From positions 35,583,323-35,647,322 of the forward strand of contig OX463842.1 in assembly GCA_949825065.1 (NCBI GenBank): a stretch of DNA of 64,000 nucleotides, given 5' to 3'. Below are positions 9,623 to 21,104 of this stretch, one piece after another. Position 1 is the first letter of the stretch, and the number at the start of each line of letters is the position of its first letter. Source of the DNA: Odontocerum albicorne (Eukaryota; Arthropoda; Insecta; Trichoptera; Odontoceridae). Both the position numbers and the translations under genes were made by a program. Under the pieces are notes generated by a model. That model saw only the letters and a program-made list of their open reading frames with translations, made no database searches and was not told the DNA's origin.

Positions 9623-11161
9623 GGACGAAGAAAACATACCACCACCATGTCTAATGGAAGTAAAAACAGCCATAAAAAACCTCAAAAATAATAAGTCTCC
9701 AGGACATGACGATATCCCTGGTGAGTTACTTAAGTACGGAGGAACTGAACTAACCGCTATGATCCATACCATCGTGGAGAAAACATGGGACTCAGAAACT
9801 GTACCAGACGATTGGAGGACTGGAATTCACTCCACAAAAAAGGTGATACAATGCAATGTGCCAACTATCGAGGAATTACCCTACTGAATGCATCATATAA
9901 GGTCTTTGCCGGTGTCCTGTTCTCCAGATTGCTGCCGTACGCTGAAGACCTGGTAGGCCAATATCAAAGCGGATTTCGTCCGGGGAGATCCACTATAGAT
10001 CAGATGTTCACTCTGCGTCAAATATTGGAAAAAACCCTAGAGTATAATGTCGATACACACCACCTCTTTATCGATTTCAAAGCTGCATATGACAGCATTA
10101 ACCGCTCTCAACTCTATGCGGTCATGAAGGACTTGGGTATTCCTAACAAGCTCATAAGGATGGTTAGACTCACTATGAACCAATCACAATGTAGAGTCCG
10201 GATTCAGAATGATATCTCAGAACCATTCTACACAATGAATGGACTGCGTCAAGGAGACGCACTAGCTTGTCTACTTTTTAATATGGCTCTAGAGAAGTGT
10301 GTAAGAGAATCCGGAGTACAGACAAATGGGTCAATTTTCTACAAATCAAGCCAAATACTGAGCTACGCGGATGATATTGACATTATTGGTAGATCCCCAC
10401 AAGCAATGATGGAGACATTTGTTCAGTTGGAGAGGGCCGCAAACAGAATGGGACTTCGCATCAACTCCGATAAGACCAAATATATGATAGCCACTAAAGC
10501 ACCCCGTAATAACCAGACACCTACCACGATTAATATAAGTTCTCATACAATAGAACGTGTAAACACCTTCACCTACCTGGGATCCATAGTGACAAGTGTT
10601 AATGATGCATCTATCGAGATTAAACGTCGAATATTCATGGCAAATAGATGCTTCTTTGGTCTGAGAAAACACCTTATATCTCGGTTGTTGTCCAAAAGGA
10701 CAAAACTTACCATTTACAAGACACTGCTACGACCTGTCCTCACATATGGGTCTGAATGCTGGGTATTGAGTAAGAAGAACGAATCTTCCCTTCTAATATT
10801 TGAAAGAAAAATACTCAGAAAAATATTCGGACCCATACAGGAAAATGGATCTTGGAGAGTGAGATATAATGAGGAGTTATACAGCATATACAAAGAGCCC
10901 AACATCATAAAATACATCAAAATTGGGAGGCTACGTTGGGCGGGGCATGTAGCAAGAATGGGAGAAGAGAAAATGCCTAACAAAGTACTCTTTTCCAAGC
11001 CCCAAGGAAGACGTAGCGTGGGTAGACCGAGGCTTAGGTGGATGGATGGGGTGCAGAATGATGCAAACGTGATTGGCATCAGGGGCTGGAGGAGTGCATC
11101 CCAGGATAGGGGAGAATGGCAGCGACTGCTGGAGGAGGCCGGGGCCCACAATGGGCTGTAG
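9623..11161 (+). pseudogene. Reverse transcriptase ORF2 (truncated, one frameshift)
   Basis: Reverse transcriptase of a non-LTR retrotransposon. The first part (9623 to about 9835) reads VKTAIKNLKNNKSPGHDDIP and GELLKYGGTE. A short deletion near 9836 shifts the frame, and the second part (9785-11161, 458 codons) continues CANYRGITLLN. In that second frame are QYQSGFRPGRST (residues 59-70), motif A FIDFKAAYDSI with Asp97, motif B GLRQGDAL (153-160) and motif C YADD (194-197), so the catalytic aspartates remain. The C-terminus has RWAGHVARM, GRRSVGRPRLRW and DRGEWQRLLEEAGAHNGL, usual for RTE/CR1-type ORF2. The apparent ATG at 9609 lies in the target duplication and is not a native start. Confidence 0.88.
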
Positions 11162-11181
11162 CGCCATTGATGATGATGATG
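9623..11181 (+). mobile_element. 5'-truncated RTE-like LINE
   Basis: A 1.56 kb insertion bounded by an 11-14 bp target duplication. It lacks the 5' end and endonuclease domain. It encodes a nearly complete reverse transcriptase and C-terminal domain, and terminates 23 bases after the stop codon in a short (TGA)n/(ATG)n tract. A very short 3' UTR and a trinucleotide tail instead of poly-A are characteristic of RTE-clade elements. The target duplication is unmutated and the frame nearly open, so this is one of the youngest insertions in the window. Confidence 0.88.
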
Positions 11182-11195
11182 ATGTATTCTTTAAA
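11182..11195. repeat. Right target-site duplication of the RTE-like LINE
   Basis: Exact copy of 9609-9622, directly after the (TGA)n tail. Confidence 0.85.
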
Positions 11196-12385
11196 AAAAC
11201 AATACAATGCCCTCCATAAATATTTAAACAATCTCATGGTAATTACAAACCACTCTAGAAATAATCCAAACAATTAAACAATATTGTTGAATTCTATAGA
11301 TTATTTTAATAATTAACATATTATCATGCAATAAGTTGAGGGGTTTGAGATTTCAGGACGAGTATTTGTGTCAACTCTTAAATATAATATTTTTGATAAA
11401 TGTATGGTGGAGATTGCGAGATGAAATATTTTTTTGGAATTGGTGTAGTACGCGAACAGTTGACTCACGTTGTATATATTTGTAATTAGGTGTTATAATC
11501 GACTTAATAAGAATTTATGACAAAGCAATCAACAATCATAACTTATCAGGTTAATGAGAATTTATGACGAAATAATAATCAATAATCGGTAAAAAAAACA
11601 TCAGCCATTTTTTTCAGTTTTTATGTACCCAGTAAGATAGACAAAAGCTTCATCAAAAGAATCTATATAATTTGGGAGTGTTTACATTAAATAACTTGTT
11701 TTTTTTTGCGTTGTTTTTCATAAACTATCTGCAACTATTATGGATACTTGTCATGTTAATAAATAAATAAAAAATGTTACTGATAAAGCTGAAAATAAAA
11801 TTAATAACTTTATCTTTAAAAAATATTACAAAATGAGAAAGGAGAAGTGCTTTGTTTCCACTTCTATGAAAGTCGTATAAAAGCGACGATAGCAGAAGAG
11901 ATAAGAACAATATCGCCGGTGTATGTTTGTAATTATGCTCGAGTTTATTTTGACCCACCTTCGTTACCTAACTCAACAATATGTACGTGGTTAAACAAAT
12001 GTCTCCGAAACCCCTCACATGTGTTCATATGATAAATCATCTGAAGATTAGTTGTTAGTTACACACACAGCCTCCGCGTCAGGATGTTTCATAGGAGGTG
12101 GTGACAAATCCCCCGTGGAAACCTTTGCTAGCTTCCTGTCAACTGTGATTTTCCTTTCGCCATGAGCATTCAAAATAAACAAAACTCACAAATCCTCTTT
12201 AATATGAGCGCCACGAATTGTATACAGTGTTGCTGTCCCTTCTTCATAGACTCGTATGAAAAATGGAACTTATTTTAGGGAGATGATGGACCCTTTTTAT
12301 TATGCCAAGGCATGATTACTGATGCGTTCGTATTTACAGTAATGACAATATAATTTTATGGTGAAAACCATATCGTGATTACTTT
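11196..12385. other. No recognisable feature
   Basis: AT-rich. The TAAATAAATAAA-type string near 11758-11770 could be an old LINE tail but nothing upstream supports it. Confidence 0.5.
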
Positions 12386-12387
12386 AC

Positions 12388-12465
12388 CTTGTTAATTTGG
12401 TAAGACGCTGGTCTTTCAATTTGGGATTTGATTTTTGATGAAACCCAAATAAATAAAATGAAAAT
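12388..12465 (+). repeat. SINE S2 head, decayed
   Basis: ttaatttggtaagacgctgg followed by tctttcaa and a degenerate B-box region (gatttgatttttgatgaaac) matches the S2 consensus. Confidence 0.5.
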
Positions 12466-12469
12466 AATC

Positions 12470-14420
12470 AGTCAGGTTTAGTTCAAACACTACGTTTTTC
12501 TTATATTTTTGTGAGTAGTAGTATTGCCAAAACGTTCAACTATGAACATTGATGCATGAAGACTCGATTAATAGGAACAATGTAAACTCTTGACCATTAT
12601 CTTCCTCATGTTTACATGATGAATGCAGATTTGGTGAAGGGTAACATCACCGTTAGAATACTGAGAGTTTATATATTGTATATAACATATATAGACATTT
12701 TATAGTATTGAAAAAATGTCCAGCAGTAAAACGGTTAAAAAAAACCTATTATGTTCAAAAATAAATTATTTTGTAAAAACAAAGTAGTCCTTGATTGAGA
12801 ATTCTAATATTGAGTGCAACAAAGTTCAAATCGAAACCTTTGATAAATGATTAAATTAATTTGGATGTTTTTCGCATATTAAGAATAGTATTTAAACTAC
12901 TACTCATATTTCCAATATCATTGCAAAAAAATAAATTTAAGTGTTCATTCAATTTGGTGTCTTTTCCCATTAGATAATGAACACAACACTCAATGACTGA
13001 AAATCTTTTGGGGATGAAACTTTGTCTGGTGGATTTGAAGTATACTTGACAAAGAAGTCTGCTGTAACCAGTACAGCAAGAAAATTCATTAGACAAAGCA
13101 TGCTGATGATTTCATGACACATACACATCATGAAAAAAAATACAACTAACGAAATAACACACGCTGACAATCGTAAGATGTATTATCGTAATCACAAAAT
13201 TAAGCACATAACAGGTCCATCAATATGCCATGATTTCGATGCAGGTAAAGGTTTAAAGTCTAACACATTCTTTATTCAACAACTATAAAATAAAAAGGAC
13301 ACAATGATGTCATCTTAAGAAAAAATTAACACGCAATCTTTTTGCGAGACTAATATACTTTCTAAAATGAAAATAAAGCTGGAAACACTGATATATCAAA
13401 GAAAATATAAAATAAATAGATAGAATATGACTCGCGATACAAAAGTGATGAATATTATTTTATTTATTATGTTCATAATTATGGAAACCTTTTCTCGATA
13501 AATATACAAAAACCCATGAATACCGATGAAAGACCTAAATGATGCTTTCACATCCCCTAAATTCATTTTAGGGGTAGCGAGGGGTCAAATGTCTGCTAAA
13601 TTTTGTTTATCTTTTAATGTCATCAGCCTATCTGTCCCCTCTGTATGTCGACAGGTCCTGTGTCCACTAACGGATTTTGATTCTCTTTATACCAAATGTT
13701 CAAAGTCCCCACGGCACGGACCTTTGAAACAGTAGACGGGGTGTTACTCGAAGGGATATTTACTAAAAGTCCAATTTAGTTGAAATTGGATTTTGTAATT
13801 ACTCCATAATGGCAACCTTCAATACGGTCATGCAATGGAAGAGGCTATAAGTGGTATGATTGTTTGAGTTGACCTAGAGAGGTCAACAGTTTCGGAGTAA
13901 ATTGTCCATAAACAACATAAGTTGGATATCCTTTAATTCTACTACCGAACCTTAGAACAATATGCTGGCCTGGATGAAATGAAATAGAAGCAAATCTTTA
14001 TTCAGTATTCTTTTAACTTTTAACTTGATTTTTTTTTGTATTTTTAAATATAAGTGTTTATTAAGTGGATGAGTTGATGTGTACGAACAAAGGTCTAATT
14101 GTTATTGAATATTATAGGAGAATAAATTATAGATGTCATTCCAAAATGTTTTGTAAGAGTTGAGGGTAAGTCACAAATTCCAATTTTAAAATGATTTCTA
14201 AGAAAAATTTATTCAATACATTAATTCGTTTTTTCAATACTCAATTCTAAAATCTACAGTCTAGTTAACTTAATATTGAAACGGTGCCCGACATAATTCG
14301 GTTACAGTGCTCTAACACACCACTTTTAGTTTATAATTTATGGTTACAGTGATCAAAGAACACACTCATTAGTTATTTCTATTTAAACCTTTTAATATTG
14401 CACGTTAACAATTTACTACA
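12470..14420. other. No recognisable feature
   Basis: Nothing assignable. The open stretch at 13526-13735 (69 codons) has a somewhat higher GC content but no known motif or clear splice sites. Confidence 0.45.
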
Positions 14421-14424
14421 AATA

Positions 14425-14542
14425 AACTGTAAGTATCATTTTAGTTTCATCACTGAAATGCTCCTTTTGAATCTTGAAATAAAATGTAAGTATCATTTTA
14501 GTTTCACCACTGAAATGCTCCTTCTTTTGAATCTTGAAATAA
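14425..14542. repeat. Tandem duplication, two units of 56-62 bp
   Basis: The block tgtaagtatcattttagttt, continuing to aatcttgaaata, occurs at 14429 and again at 14485. The copies differ by one substitution and a short insertion, so the duplication is recent. Confidence 0.9.
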
Positions 14543-14544
14543 CT

Positions 14545-15800
14545 GCGATTATGTATCTGCACGTTTTTTTATTGAGGCGTATTCTATACTTGTTTAAATT
14601 TTATATTTTCAGATAATATATATATTTTTTTAAATATCGAATATCTTCTATGTATTTTATTTATTAAAATTATTAAATGACATTTTCTCCATAAACATAA
14701 AACATTAAAAAACAAGAACAGGAATAAAAAAAAATAATGAATAAAAACAACTCACAAAATTGAATAATTCAAGCAAAACCATTCTCAAATCCTGTTTTTG
14801 CATTTATTAATAGTCAAACATAAATCCACTCAATAATAATTTTTATTGTCTGGTTTAAGTAGTTTTATTAAGCAAGCGTCATACGAATAGTTTGAGTGAC
14901 CATCATTTTTGCAACAGATAGTTCGTAGCAATTGTTTATGATATATTTATATAAATGTTTATTTAAAATGTATTTAACTAAATTGATTGATTTAATATCG
15001 TTGTATGTTGGAATAAGGAAAACTCTTATTTATTTAAAAGTATATGTAGTTATTTTATTGTATAACTTCTGTTGAATGCAGTGAAACCTGGTGAAATTTA
15101 CACTTAGTTAAAATGATGTACTCGTATGAAAAAAACCAGACTAGAAACTGTAATAATTTTTTATTAAATTTTGGCTGCAATTAAACCTAATATTTACATG
15201 TTGGAAGCTTTCAAAAGTGTCTCCAGCAGTGCTGGAGAAGATTTTTAAGGGTTTTAAAGGCAGAAAACAGAACTCACGATTCTGCACTGTGAAGGTTAAA
15301 AATTAAAGTAAATCTCTCTAGGTTCTGTATTTTCAAAACGTATCCTACAAATTTTCAAACATACGCTACGAAGAAGTTCTGAAAATCAGAAAAGATGGAC
15401 TGCCCTACAATGTACGCTGGAAACATGAGATGGAGTTTGCTTATCAATGAACGTAATGAACAAATCAAGGATGCCACTCACTTAACTATAACAATAGCAT
15501 CAAAGATAGCAAAAAACAGAGAAAAGTGGAAAAGGATTGTTCAGATTCAGCAGTCCACCAGGGTGATTGCAATATTTAAGGATGAATATGACTTATGCGA
15601 TTTTTTTCTATAATAACTCAGGTTTTATTGCACACCGCCGCATTATTAATAAAATTGCTGTTCATCTAAGATTAATTGTCACTTAAAAAAGCTTCATTTT
15701 TTTTTATTCTCTGAAACGATTATTTTTCGGATCTTAATATTTTTTTTAAATTTTCAAGTAAAATCAAAAGTTCTTACAAAATATTCTATTGTCGAGTTTG
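14545..15800. other. No confident feature
   Basis: The plus-strand open stretch at 15395-15613 ends with KIAKNREKWKRIVQ. This weakly resembles the final DR-x-WRxxV segment of LINE ORF2 proteins, but the rest gives no support. Confidence 0.35.
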
Positions 15801-15805
15801 AAAGT

Positions 15806-15990
15806 GCATACATACAAACATACCATCACGTCGTGTCCCAGCCGGGGTAGAAAGAAATGATAGAATCAAAATGTTCAATCTTGACACACATCCATCGCCT
15901 CTTACATCCTTACACCTTCTCCTACGGCTTCTAAGATTTATCATTCTCAAAACAACCCAGAAGAACTCTAATTATTTTAGATCAGTCTTT
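15806..15990 (-). mobile_element. LINE 3' end with (ATGT)n tail
   Basis: Minus-strand repeat whose 3' end reads taccccggctgggacacg, then cgtgatggtatgtttgtatg. The same ending occurs at 22898, 56150 and 58135. The copy at 56150 carries ORF2 protein, which identifies the family as a LINE with a short microsatellite-like tail. Confidence 0.65.
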
Positions 15991-16575
15991 TGTTCACCTT
16001 AGCTTGTTAATTAGTTTCATATTTTAGCATACATTGTCACATCATATATTTTCTTGAATGTTAACATCTTAATAGTTCACATTAATATTTTTCAACTTCA
16101 TTCCCATTCTAGCATACGAGTATCATATATTTTCCTTAGTGCACGCATCTCAGCAATATTTATTCAGCACTGTCCATTTATATTTTACGTTATGTTTCCA
16201 AACCGTTTATCTAAGTTGGCACTAAATGTGTATTGTGAGCCTTTGGCAAATCTTATGCAATTCAACCGTAATTGGAATGTGTCAGAGATGAAGATAAAAA
16301 ATAACGAGTCATAAAAAACTAATAAAACAAATGTGAGAAATCATTTGAATGGGAAGAGTTGATTGAAAAGATATATGAATCGAAAGATATACTCGTGTGT
16401 ATGTCGTGAAAGAAAAGTGTGTAGTTTTGACCTATCTGCCTACCTAGCAGCGTAATATGATCCTATATACGTACGTATAAGTTTGTTTTAATTAGAAACT
16501 CAGCAATGTTCGTTTCATGATCTATACGAGTATACTATAGTTAGAGCTAAATATTTGTCTCGAGCAAATAATGTA
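15991..16575. other. No recognisable feature
   Basis: AT-rich. The open stretch at 16054-16314 (86 codons) shows no motif. Confidence 0.45.
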
Positions 16576-16577
16576 GG

Positions 16578-16716
16578 GTGAGCCGTAGCGTTGCTCCGCT
16601 CCGCCCCTGCCCACACACCCGTCCAGAATTAATATTTCCCGATCGTAGATTGAGCACGGCTCAGGGATCAAGTGTCCCGCTAAGAGTAAATATTTGCGGG
16701 GCGGACTCGGCTCACT
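16578..16716. repeat. GC-rich island with inverted ends
   Basis: A short, strongly GC-enriched block in AT-rich sequence. Its left end gtgagccg (with tccgctccgcccc nearby) and its right end, the complement of gtgagccgagtccgccccgc, form imperfect inverted repeats. No target duplication is clear. On the minus strand it is open (SEPSPPRKYLLLAGHL...) and preceded by an acceptor-like ttttcatttcag, so an exon is an alternative to a small inverted-repeat element. Confidence 0.4.
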
Positions 16717-17034
16717 TCTCACTGAAATGAAAACGACATTTTAATTTCATAGTTTTGATGTGCGTCTTTAATTTTTATAAAGATTCTTTCATACACGGCA
16801 CTGTCGTATGCAGTGGTCGAATGATTATAAGGCATGCTTTACATTCTTTTGAATGGGGTTCCAATCGAATTTCATTTAACAATCACACAGCGTTTTATCT
16901 GAATACATCGTTATACTTACACTCCGTAGGTACGCTATGTAAATTACAATTTTTCTGGATGACATATTTTCTGGATGAAAATTAGGTTTGTTTCAATATT
17001 TAGGTCAAGGTTGTACTAGTAACAATAATAAAAG

Positions 17035-17180
17035 GAACATTCTCAAGGGCGCTCTAACCCAGGAATATTTCCCATTCTCATTGAAAGATTCAATATCATA
17101 TATGATAAACCTAAATAATTTGAGTGTAAGAGTAGGAAGCTTGAAGACGTGGCCGTTAGATTGGGTTCTTCCCGTAATAG
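17035..17180 (+). repeat. Low-copy repeat (pair with 30230-30365)
   Basis: The words caagggcgctctaac and, about 105 bp later, gtggccgttagattgggtt recur as caagggcgctctaac and atggccattagacaaggtt at 30233 and 30333 with similar spacing. Its nature is unknown. Confidence 0.35.
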
Positions 17181-17397
17181 CATATATTTAGATAACCATA
17201 TTTGGTTAGAAAAATGCAGATGAAAACGAGGTTGACCTCCCAAGTTCAGCTCCACTCCGAAGCAACATATCAAAGACTGTGCCTGTGTCTGAGAAATGTT
17301 CCTTCGGAATATGTATTCGAAAGATAAAATGGAGATATCTAATTTAGAGACTAGAATACAAAGAAAGTACATTTGAAACCAATCCGTTCGCTATATA

Positions 17398-18220
17398 CGA
17401 GGCGTATCCAGAAAGTAAGTGTACTGAGGCTCTCACGACCGGATGGATTTTATTTTCGACATGTTGGCTACACTTCCGTGTAGCCTGACCCTTCCCCTCC
17501 GCAACTCAGCGTTTTTGAGGCGCTGCAAACTCCATGGAGATGAATTTCTCCGCTCCATCGTTACTGGAGATGAAACTTGGGTTGCACACTACACGCCTGA
17601 AACCAAAAGGCAGTCTCAACAGTGGCGTCACACCTCTTTACCCTCAAGAAAATCATGGCATCCGTCTTTTGGGACTGTCGAGGCATAATTTTAATTGAAT
17701 ATATGCCTCAAGGGGAGACCATCAACTCTGCAAGATACTGTGAGACCCTAAGAAAATTGCGGAGGGCGATTCAGAACAAGAGGGGAGGCATGCTGACAAA
17801 GGGAGTCTGCCTGCTGCATGACAATGCCAGACCACACACGGCCAACGCCACGAAGGAACTGCTCGCCTCGTTAAAATGGGATGTCCTGAACCATCCCACG
17901 CATTCCCCTAACCTAGCACCTTCAGATTACTATCTCTTTACCTCCCTGAAGCTGTACATGGGTGGAAAAAGGTTTTCAACCGACGAGGAGGTAAAGGAGG
18001 AGGTGGAGAAGTGGACGGAGGGGTTGGCGGGAAACTACTTCGAGGAAGGCATCAAAAAGTTGATACCCCGCTTCACCACCTGCATTGAGAGGAATGGCGA
18101 CTATCTCGAAAAATAGCTTACATACTATATGTACTACGGTAACCACGTAATTTTTTTGTTTAAATAAAAAAAATTGTAACCTACAAAAATTCAGTACACT
18201 TACTTTCTGGATATGCCTCG
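17398..18220 (+). mobile_element. Internally deleted mariner element
   Basis: An 823 bp element with near-perfect inverted repeats (left CGAGGCGTATCCAGAAAGTA, right CGAGGCATATCCAGAAAGTA as complement; both continue agtgtactg). TA flanks both ends (17396-17397 and 18221-18222). It keeps the catalytic two-thirds of a mariner transposase but has lost most of the N-terminal DNA-binding region, hence its short length against the usual ~1.3 kb. Confidence 0.92.
17480..18116 (+). pseudogene. Mariner transposase (DD34D), N-terminally deleted and frameshifted
   Basis: The first frame carries RSIVTGDETWVAHYTPETK with the first catalytic Asp in GDETW (17566-17580), then QQWRHT. A short deletion near 17635 shifts to the second frame (MASVFWDCRGIILIEYMPQG). 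That frame contains LLHDNARPHTA (second Asp, 17821-17823) and HSPNLAPSDYYLF (third Asp, 17924-17926), with 34 residues between them as in true mariners. It stops at 18116 and a short 3' UTR leads to the terminal repeat. The helix-turn-helix region is missing, so no functional protein is expected. Confidence 0.9.
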
Positions 18221-18309
18221 TATTATACTATATATGGAAGATGTAAACATAATTATAGTTATTGAAGTGTGACGTTATTAGTTAAGTTTTTTTCTCTTTT
18301 CCTTTGCTG

Positions 18310-18725
18310 TTTACTTAAGGTCGGCTTCCCTTGTACTTAATCACGAGTATGCTCTTTCTTGACTGGATTGCGATCTCATAATCCGTCTGAGTATTCTTCT
18401 GATCCCTTCTTATTTTACACCACCAGACAGCCAGTTGCATTCCTCTTATTCTTCTAGCAATTGATACAGCAAATGTCCTTATCGCGACATGTTCGTCATA
18501 ATATGTTATTTCATCAAATTTGTCTACACCATTTCGGTAATTTTTATTAAATTTTATAAACAGGGTGAATTTCATGTACAATACTTTTAACATATTACTC
18601 CCAATCCCTCGCGATACGGATCATCCGCTTCCAAAACCACATCTCGAAGTCATCTATTATTTTTCATTTTTGACATGTTCCTTCTTTCTCATCATCCATG
18701 TTTTCAGCCCATACACGCCATCAAA
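18310..18725 (-). pseudogene. LINE ORF2 C-terminal remnant
   Basis: The minus strand reads DGVYGLKTWMMRKKEH and then, in a shifted frame, DDFEMWFWKRMIRIARDW, typical of the segment just after the reverse transcriptase palm domain. The downstream 92-codon stretch at 18315-18593 (RIRGMQLAVWWCKIRR) is less clear. The fragment ends abruptly at the hairpin at 18720. Confidence 0.6.
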
Positions 18726-18785
18726 ATTCACCTACTGAAATCTGTATATGCGCAATACTTCAGATTTCAGTAGGTGAATTTTGAT
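18720..18785. repeat. Perfect 25 bp inverted repeat with 16-base loop
   Basis: Arms 18720-18744 and 18761-18785 are exact reverse complements (the left arm starts atcaaaattcacctactg). The left arm is part of the LINE remnant, so the right arm looks like a templated inverted duplication at the element edge. Confidence 0.95.
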
Positions 18786-18789
18786 TCTA

Positions 18790-19670
18790 GTGAGCATATA
18801 CCAGTTGATATTTATTTTCGTCTGACTTGTTAAAGCTGATTTTGCCGTTCCAATTCGTATATAGTTACACATATTCAAGTTTGTGACAATACGCTTTATC
18901 CGAGAAACGAATAAAGAAAAATTAAGTCAGCTATACTTGTTATTCAAGTGTTATCTGACATCAAATATTACTCCAACTCAGTTGTATTTAATATTGTTTT
19001 ATTAAAATAAGAAATGTAATATATACACACGAATATTCTTTTACCGACGTTAATTCACTCCTGTGTTATTTCAGCTCATATTGATTATATTCCTATGCGA
19101 TATACGTATTATCTTTCCTTTAAATCGAGTTGGTGGGTTAATTTCTCCTTTTAAGTACACACAAATGTCTGATTTCACATATCTAAGAGCTTTTAAATAT
19201 ATTTATTTATTTCATCCATGGTGGATGTCAACCAAAAATTACTAACGTTACAAGTTGACAAAGCGATCAAATGTTTGTATGTTCAAAATAACGCATAAAA
19301 TAAACTTAGCAATAATCCTATATCGGTACAATATTAGAGCTAAGTATTAACCTTATTTTTGATCTCAAGGCTGATACGCAACTAAAAACTTTAACGCTTA
19401 AGTTATATTGTTTTACAAATAACAAAGCTAAAATGTGATTATACAAAAAGAAAATAACTTAATTAATAAAAACCTTACAATACAGAAAACAAAATTGGGG
19501 TTCCATATCAAAAGGTACTTTGAAATATTAAGTTTCAAACTTACGGATATAAATTTACATCAAAAATATGTTCAAAGAAATTTCAAAAAGTGAAGGAAAG
19601 GAAGAAAATAATATGTTATATGTTGTTCTACCTGTTTGATGAATGTGAGCTATAAATTAATATTATGTAA
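18790..19670. other. No recognisable feature
   Basis: AT-rich, with no repeat, exon or motif that I can support. Confidence 0.5.
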
Positions 19671-19674
19671 GGGG

Positions 19675-19935
19675 AAAAGAGTACATGGAGGTTGTTTGGA
19701 CATATTGAACTAATATATGACTGAAGAGTTATTAAAATTGTGCTATTAAATAAACATGAGTGACAGTCGTAGTATAAGAAGGTTCAGAAAAGCATGGTTG
19801 GGTCGTGTTTATCAAATTTTGAAAGAAAATATATGGAGAAATACAAACAGAAGTAACTCTATGAGAAAATGTATAGATGCAGAGGAGGTGAAAGAGTTAC
19901 GTATTGATTGAAAAATTGGGCGTTCTGTGATTGTG
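19675..19935 (+). pseudogene. LINE ORF2 C-terminal remnant
   Basis: Frame-shifted pieces read LFGHIELIYD and then RRFRKAWLGRVYQILKEN and NSMRKCIDAEEVKELRID. This matches the order W/LFGH-x-ER, RGRPRKxWLxxV, CMRxCMxxEEA seen at the end of ORF2 in one insect LINE group. It resembles the minus-strand copy at 56150-56475, so both may belong to one family. Confidence 0.6.
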
Positions 19936-20098
19936 CTATCTGTAATTATAAACATATTTTTTGAGATCGTCAAGTATCCGTTTACTTTTAAGCCTTGTTT
20001 TTTGCTATCAATGAGACACGTGTAAAAAATATTTCAGTATTTGAAAATTTTACTTTAAATTTATTGATTTATAATCATCATCAGCATCATGCAATATA

Positions 20099-20333
20099 CA
20101 GTACCCCGTGGTAAGTAATACACATCGGGCTTAAGAAAGAGTTTGTCGGGAATAATCGGCTAACTTCAGCTTTGTAGAGCGTCGTCTCTGTCGCACGATG
20201 CGCTAACAGTCTCGCGACGGAACACGTGTATAAATGACAGAGGCGACGCTCTACAAAGCCGAAGTTAGCCAATTATGGCCGACAGTCTCTTTCTTAAGCC
20301 CGATGTGTATTACTTACCGCCCGCCGGTTACTG
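20099..20333. mobile_element. Tc1-type foldback (MITE-like) element
   Basis: A 235 bp element flanked by TA (20097-20098 and 20334-20335), starting CAGTA and ending TACTG. The two arms of about 95 bp are inverted copies (left gtggtaagtaatacacatcg, right cgatgtgtattacttaccgc) around a ~45 bp centre. No protein is encoded. Apparent reading frames on both strands are shadows of the palindrome. Confidence 0.88.
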
Positions 20334-20335
20334 TA

Positions 20336-21100
20336 CTAATTGTAGTAGGAGAGAGTTAATATATTCTGGCACCTATTATTATCTTTGTGATGTCTGCGCA
20401 GATTGTCAAGCATGCTCTTTTTTGTTTAAGACCTTTCACTCTTCTCTCTTTTGGAGTCGAATTTTATTTGGTCGAGCATCCTTTTTCTAGGACTTTGTTA
20501 TAAATCTTTTATTATTAATTTCTATGTTGTCAACCCATCTCAATGTAAATAATAATGAATACAACAAAGCTTGTGTCTGCGCAATATTTGATAATCTCGC
20601 GAATTCTAGGGTTGACCAAGAGTGCATTATGGTAGCCATATTAGATTAATTACGGCAGCTTTCCGGAATTTACGGGCGCGACGGCCGGTTGCACCACTTG
20701 CAGCCCCATCTTCATCCCTATCGACAATTGCCCAAATATGAAGGTTCTAGATAAAAAGGATCGATCAAACGTATATTGCAATGAGAAACATATTTTTCAA
20801 CATTTCATTGCCATGAAACTATTCATATTTCCCATACCAAACCCTTGAAATATCATATCAATAACCCTTAGCTTGATGAGGTTTTTAATAAAATAACCGA
20901 TGAGTTTTGTGTTTTAGATGGATATATGTTTGTATTCAACCGGGTGGTTTTGAATTTGATTTTCGATGGTTTACATTGTCTATCATATGTCATGGTAGCA
21001 TTGTATTAAAGTTTCGTTGTATAAGGGACAGCCTGAAGGTTTTATTGCTATTGAGCAAACTCTACCATCTAACAAAAGATATTCAATAAGCCTTGATTGA
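20336..21100. other. No recognisable feature; small GC-rich patch at 20640-20740
   Basis: The patch contains ttacgggcgcgacggccggt and is far richer in CpG than its surroundings. I cannot tell whether it is exon, promoter or an old element. Confidence 0.4.
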
Positions 21101-21104
21101 AAAC

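Noticed and set aside
9385..9648. 87-codon minus-strand frame with a leucine run as a signal peptide
   Set aside because: The frame starts inside the RTE insertion and the leucine run is internal; no family resemblance.
10346..11273. Several minus-strand open frames of up to 145 codons
   Set aside because: They are antisense to the reverse transcriptase, have no motifs, and the sense strand explains the sequence.
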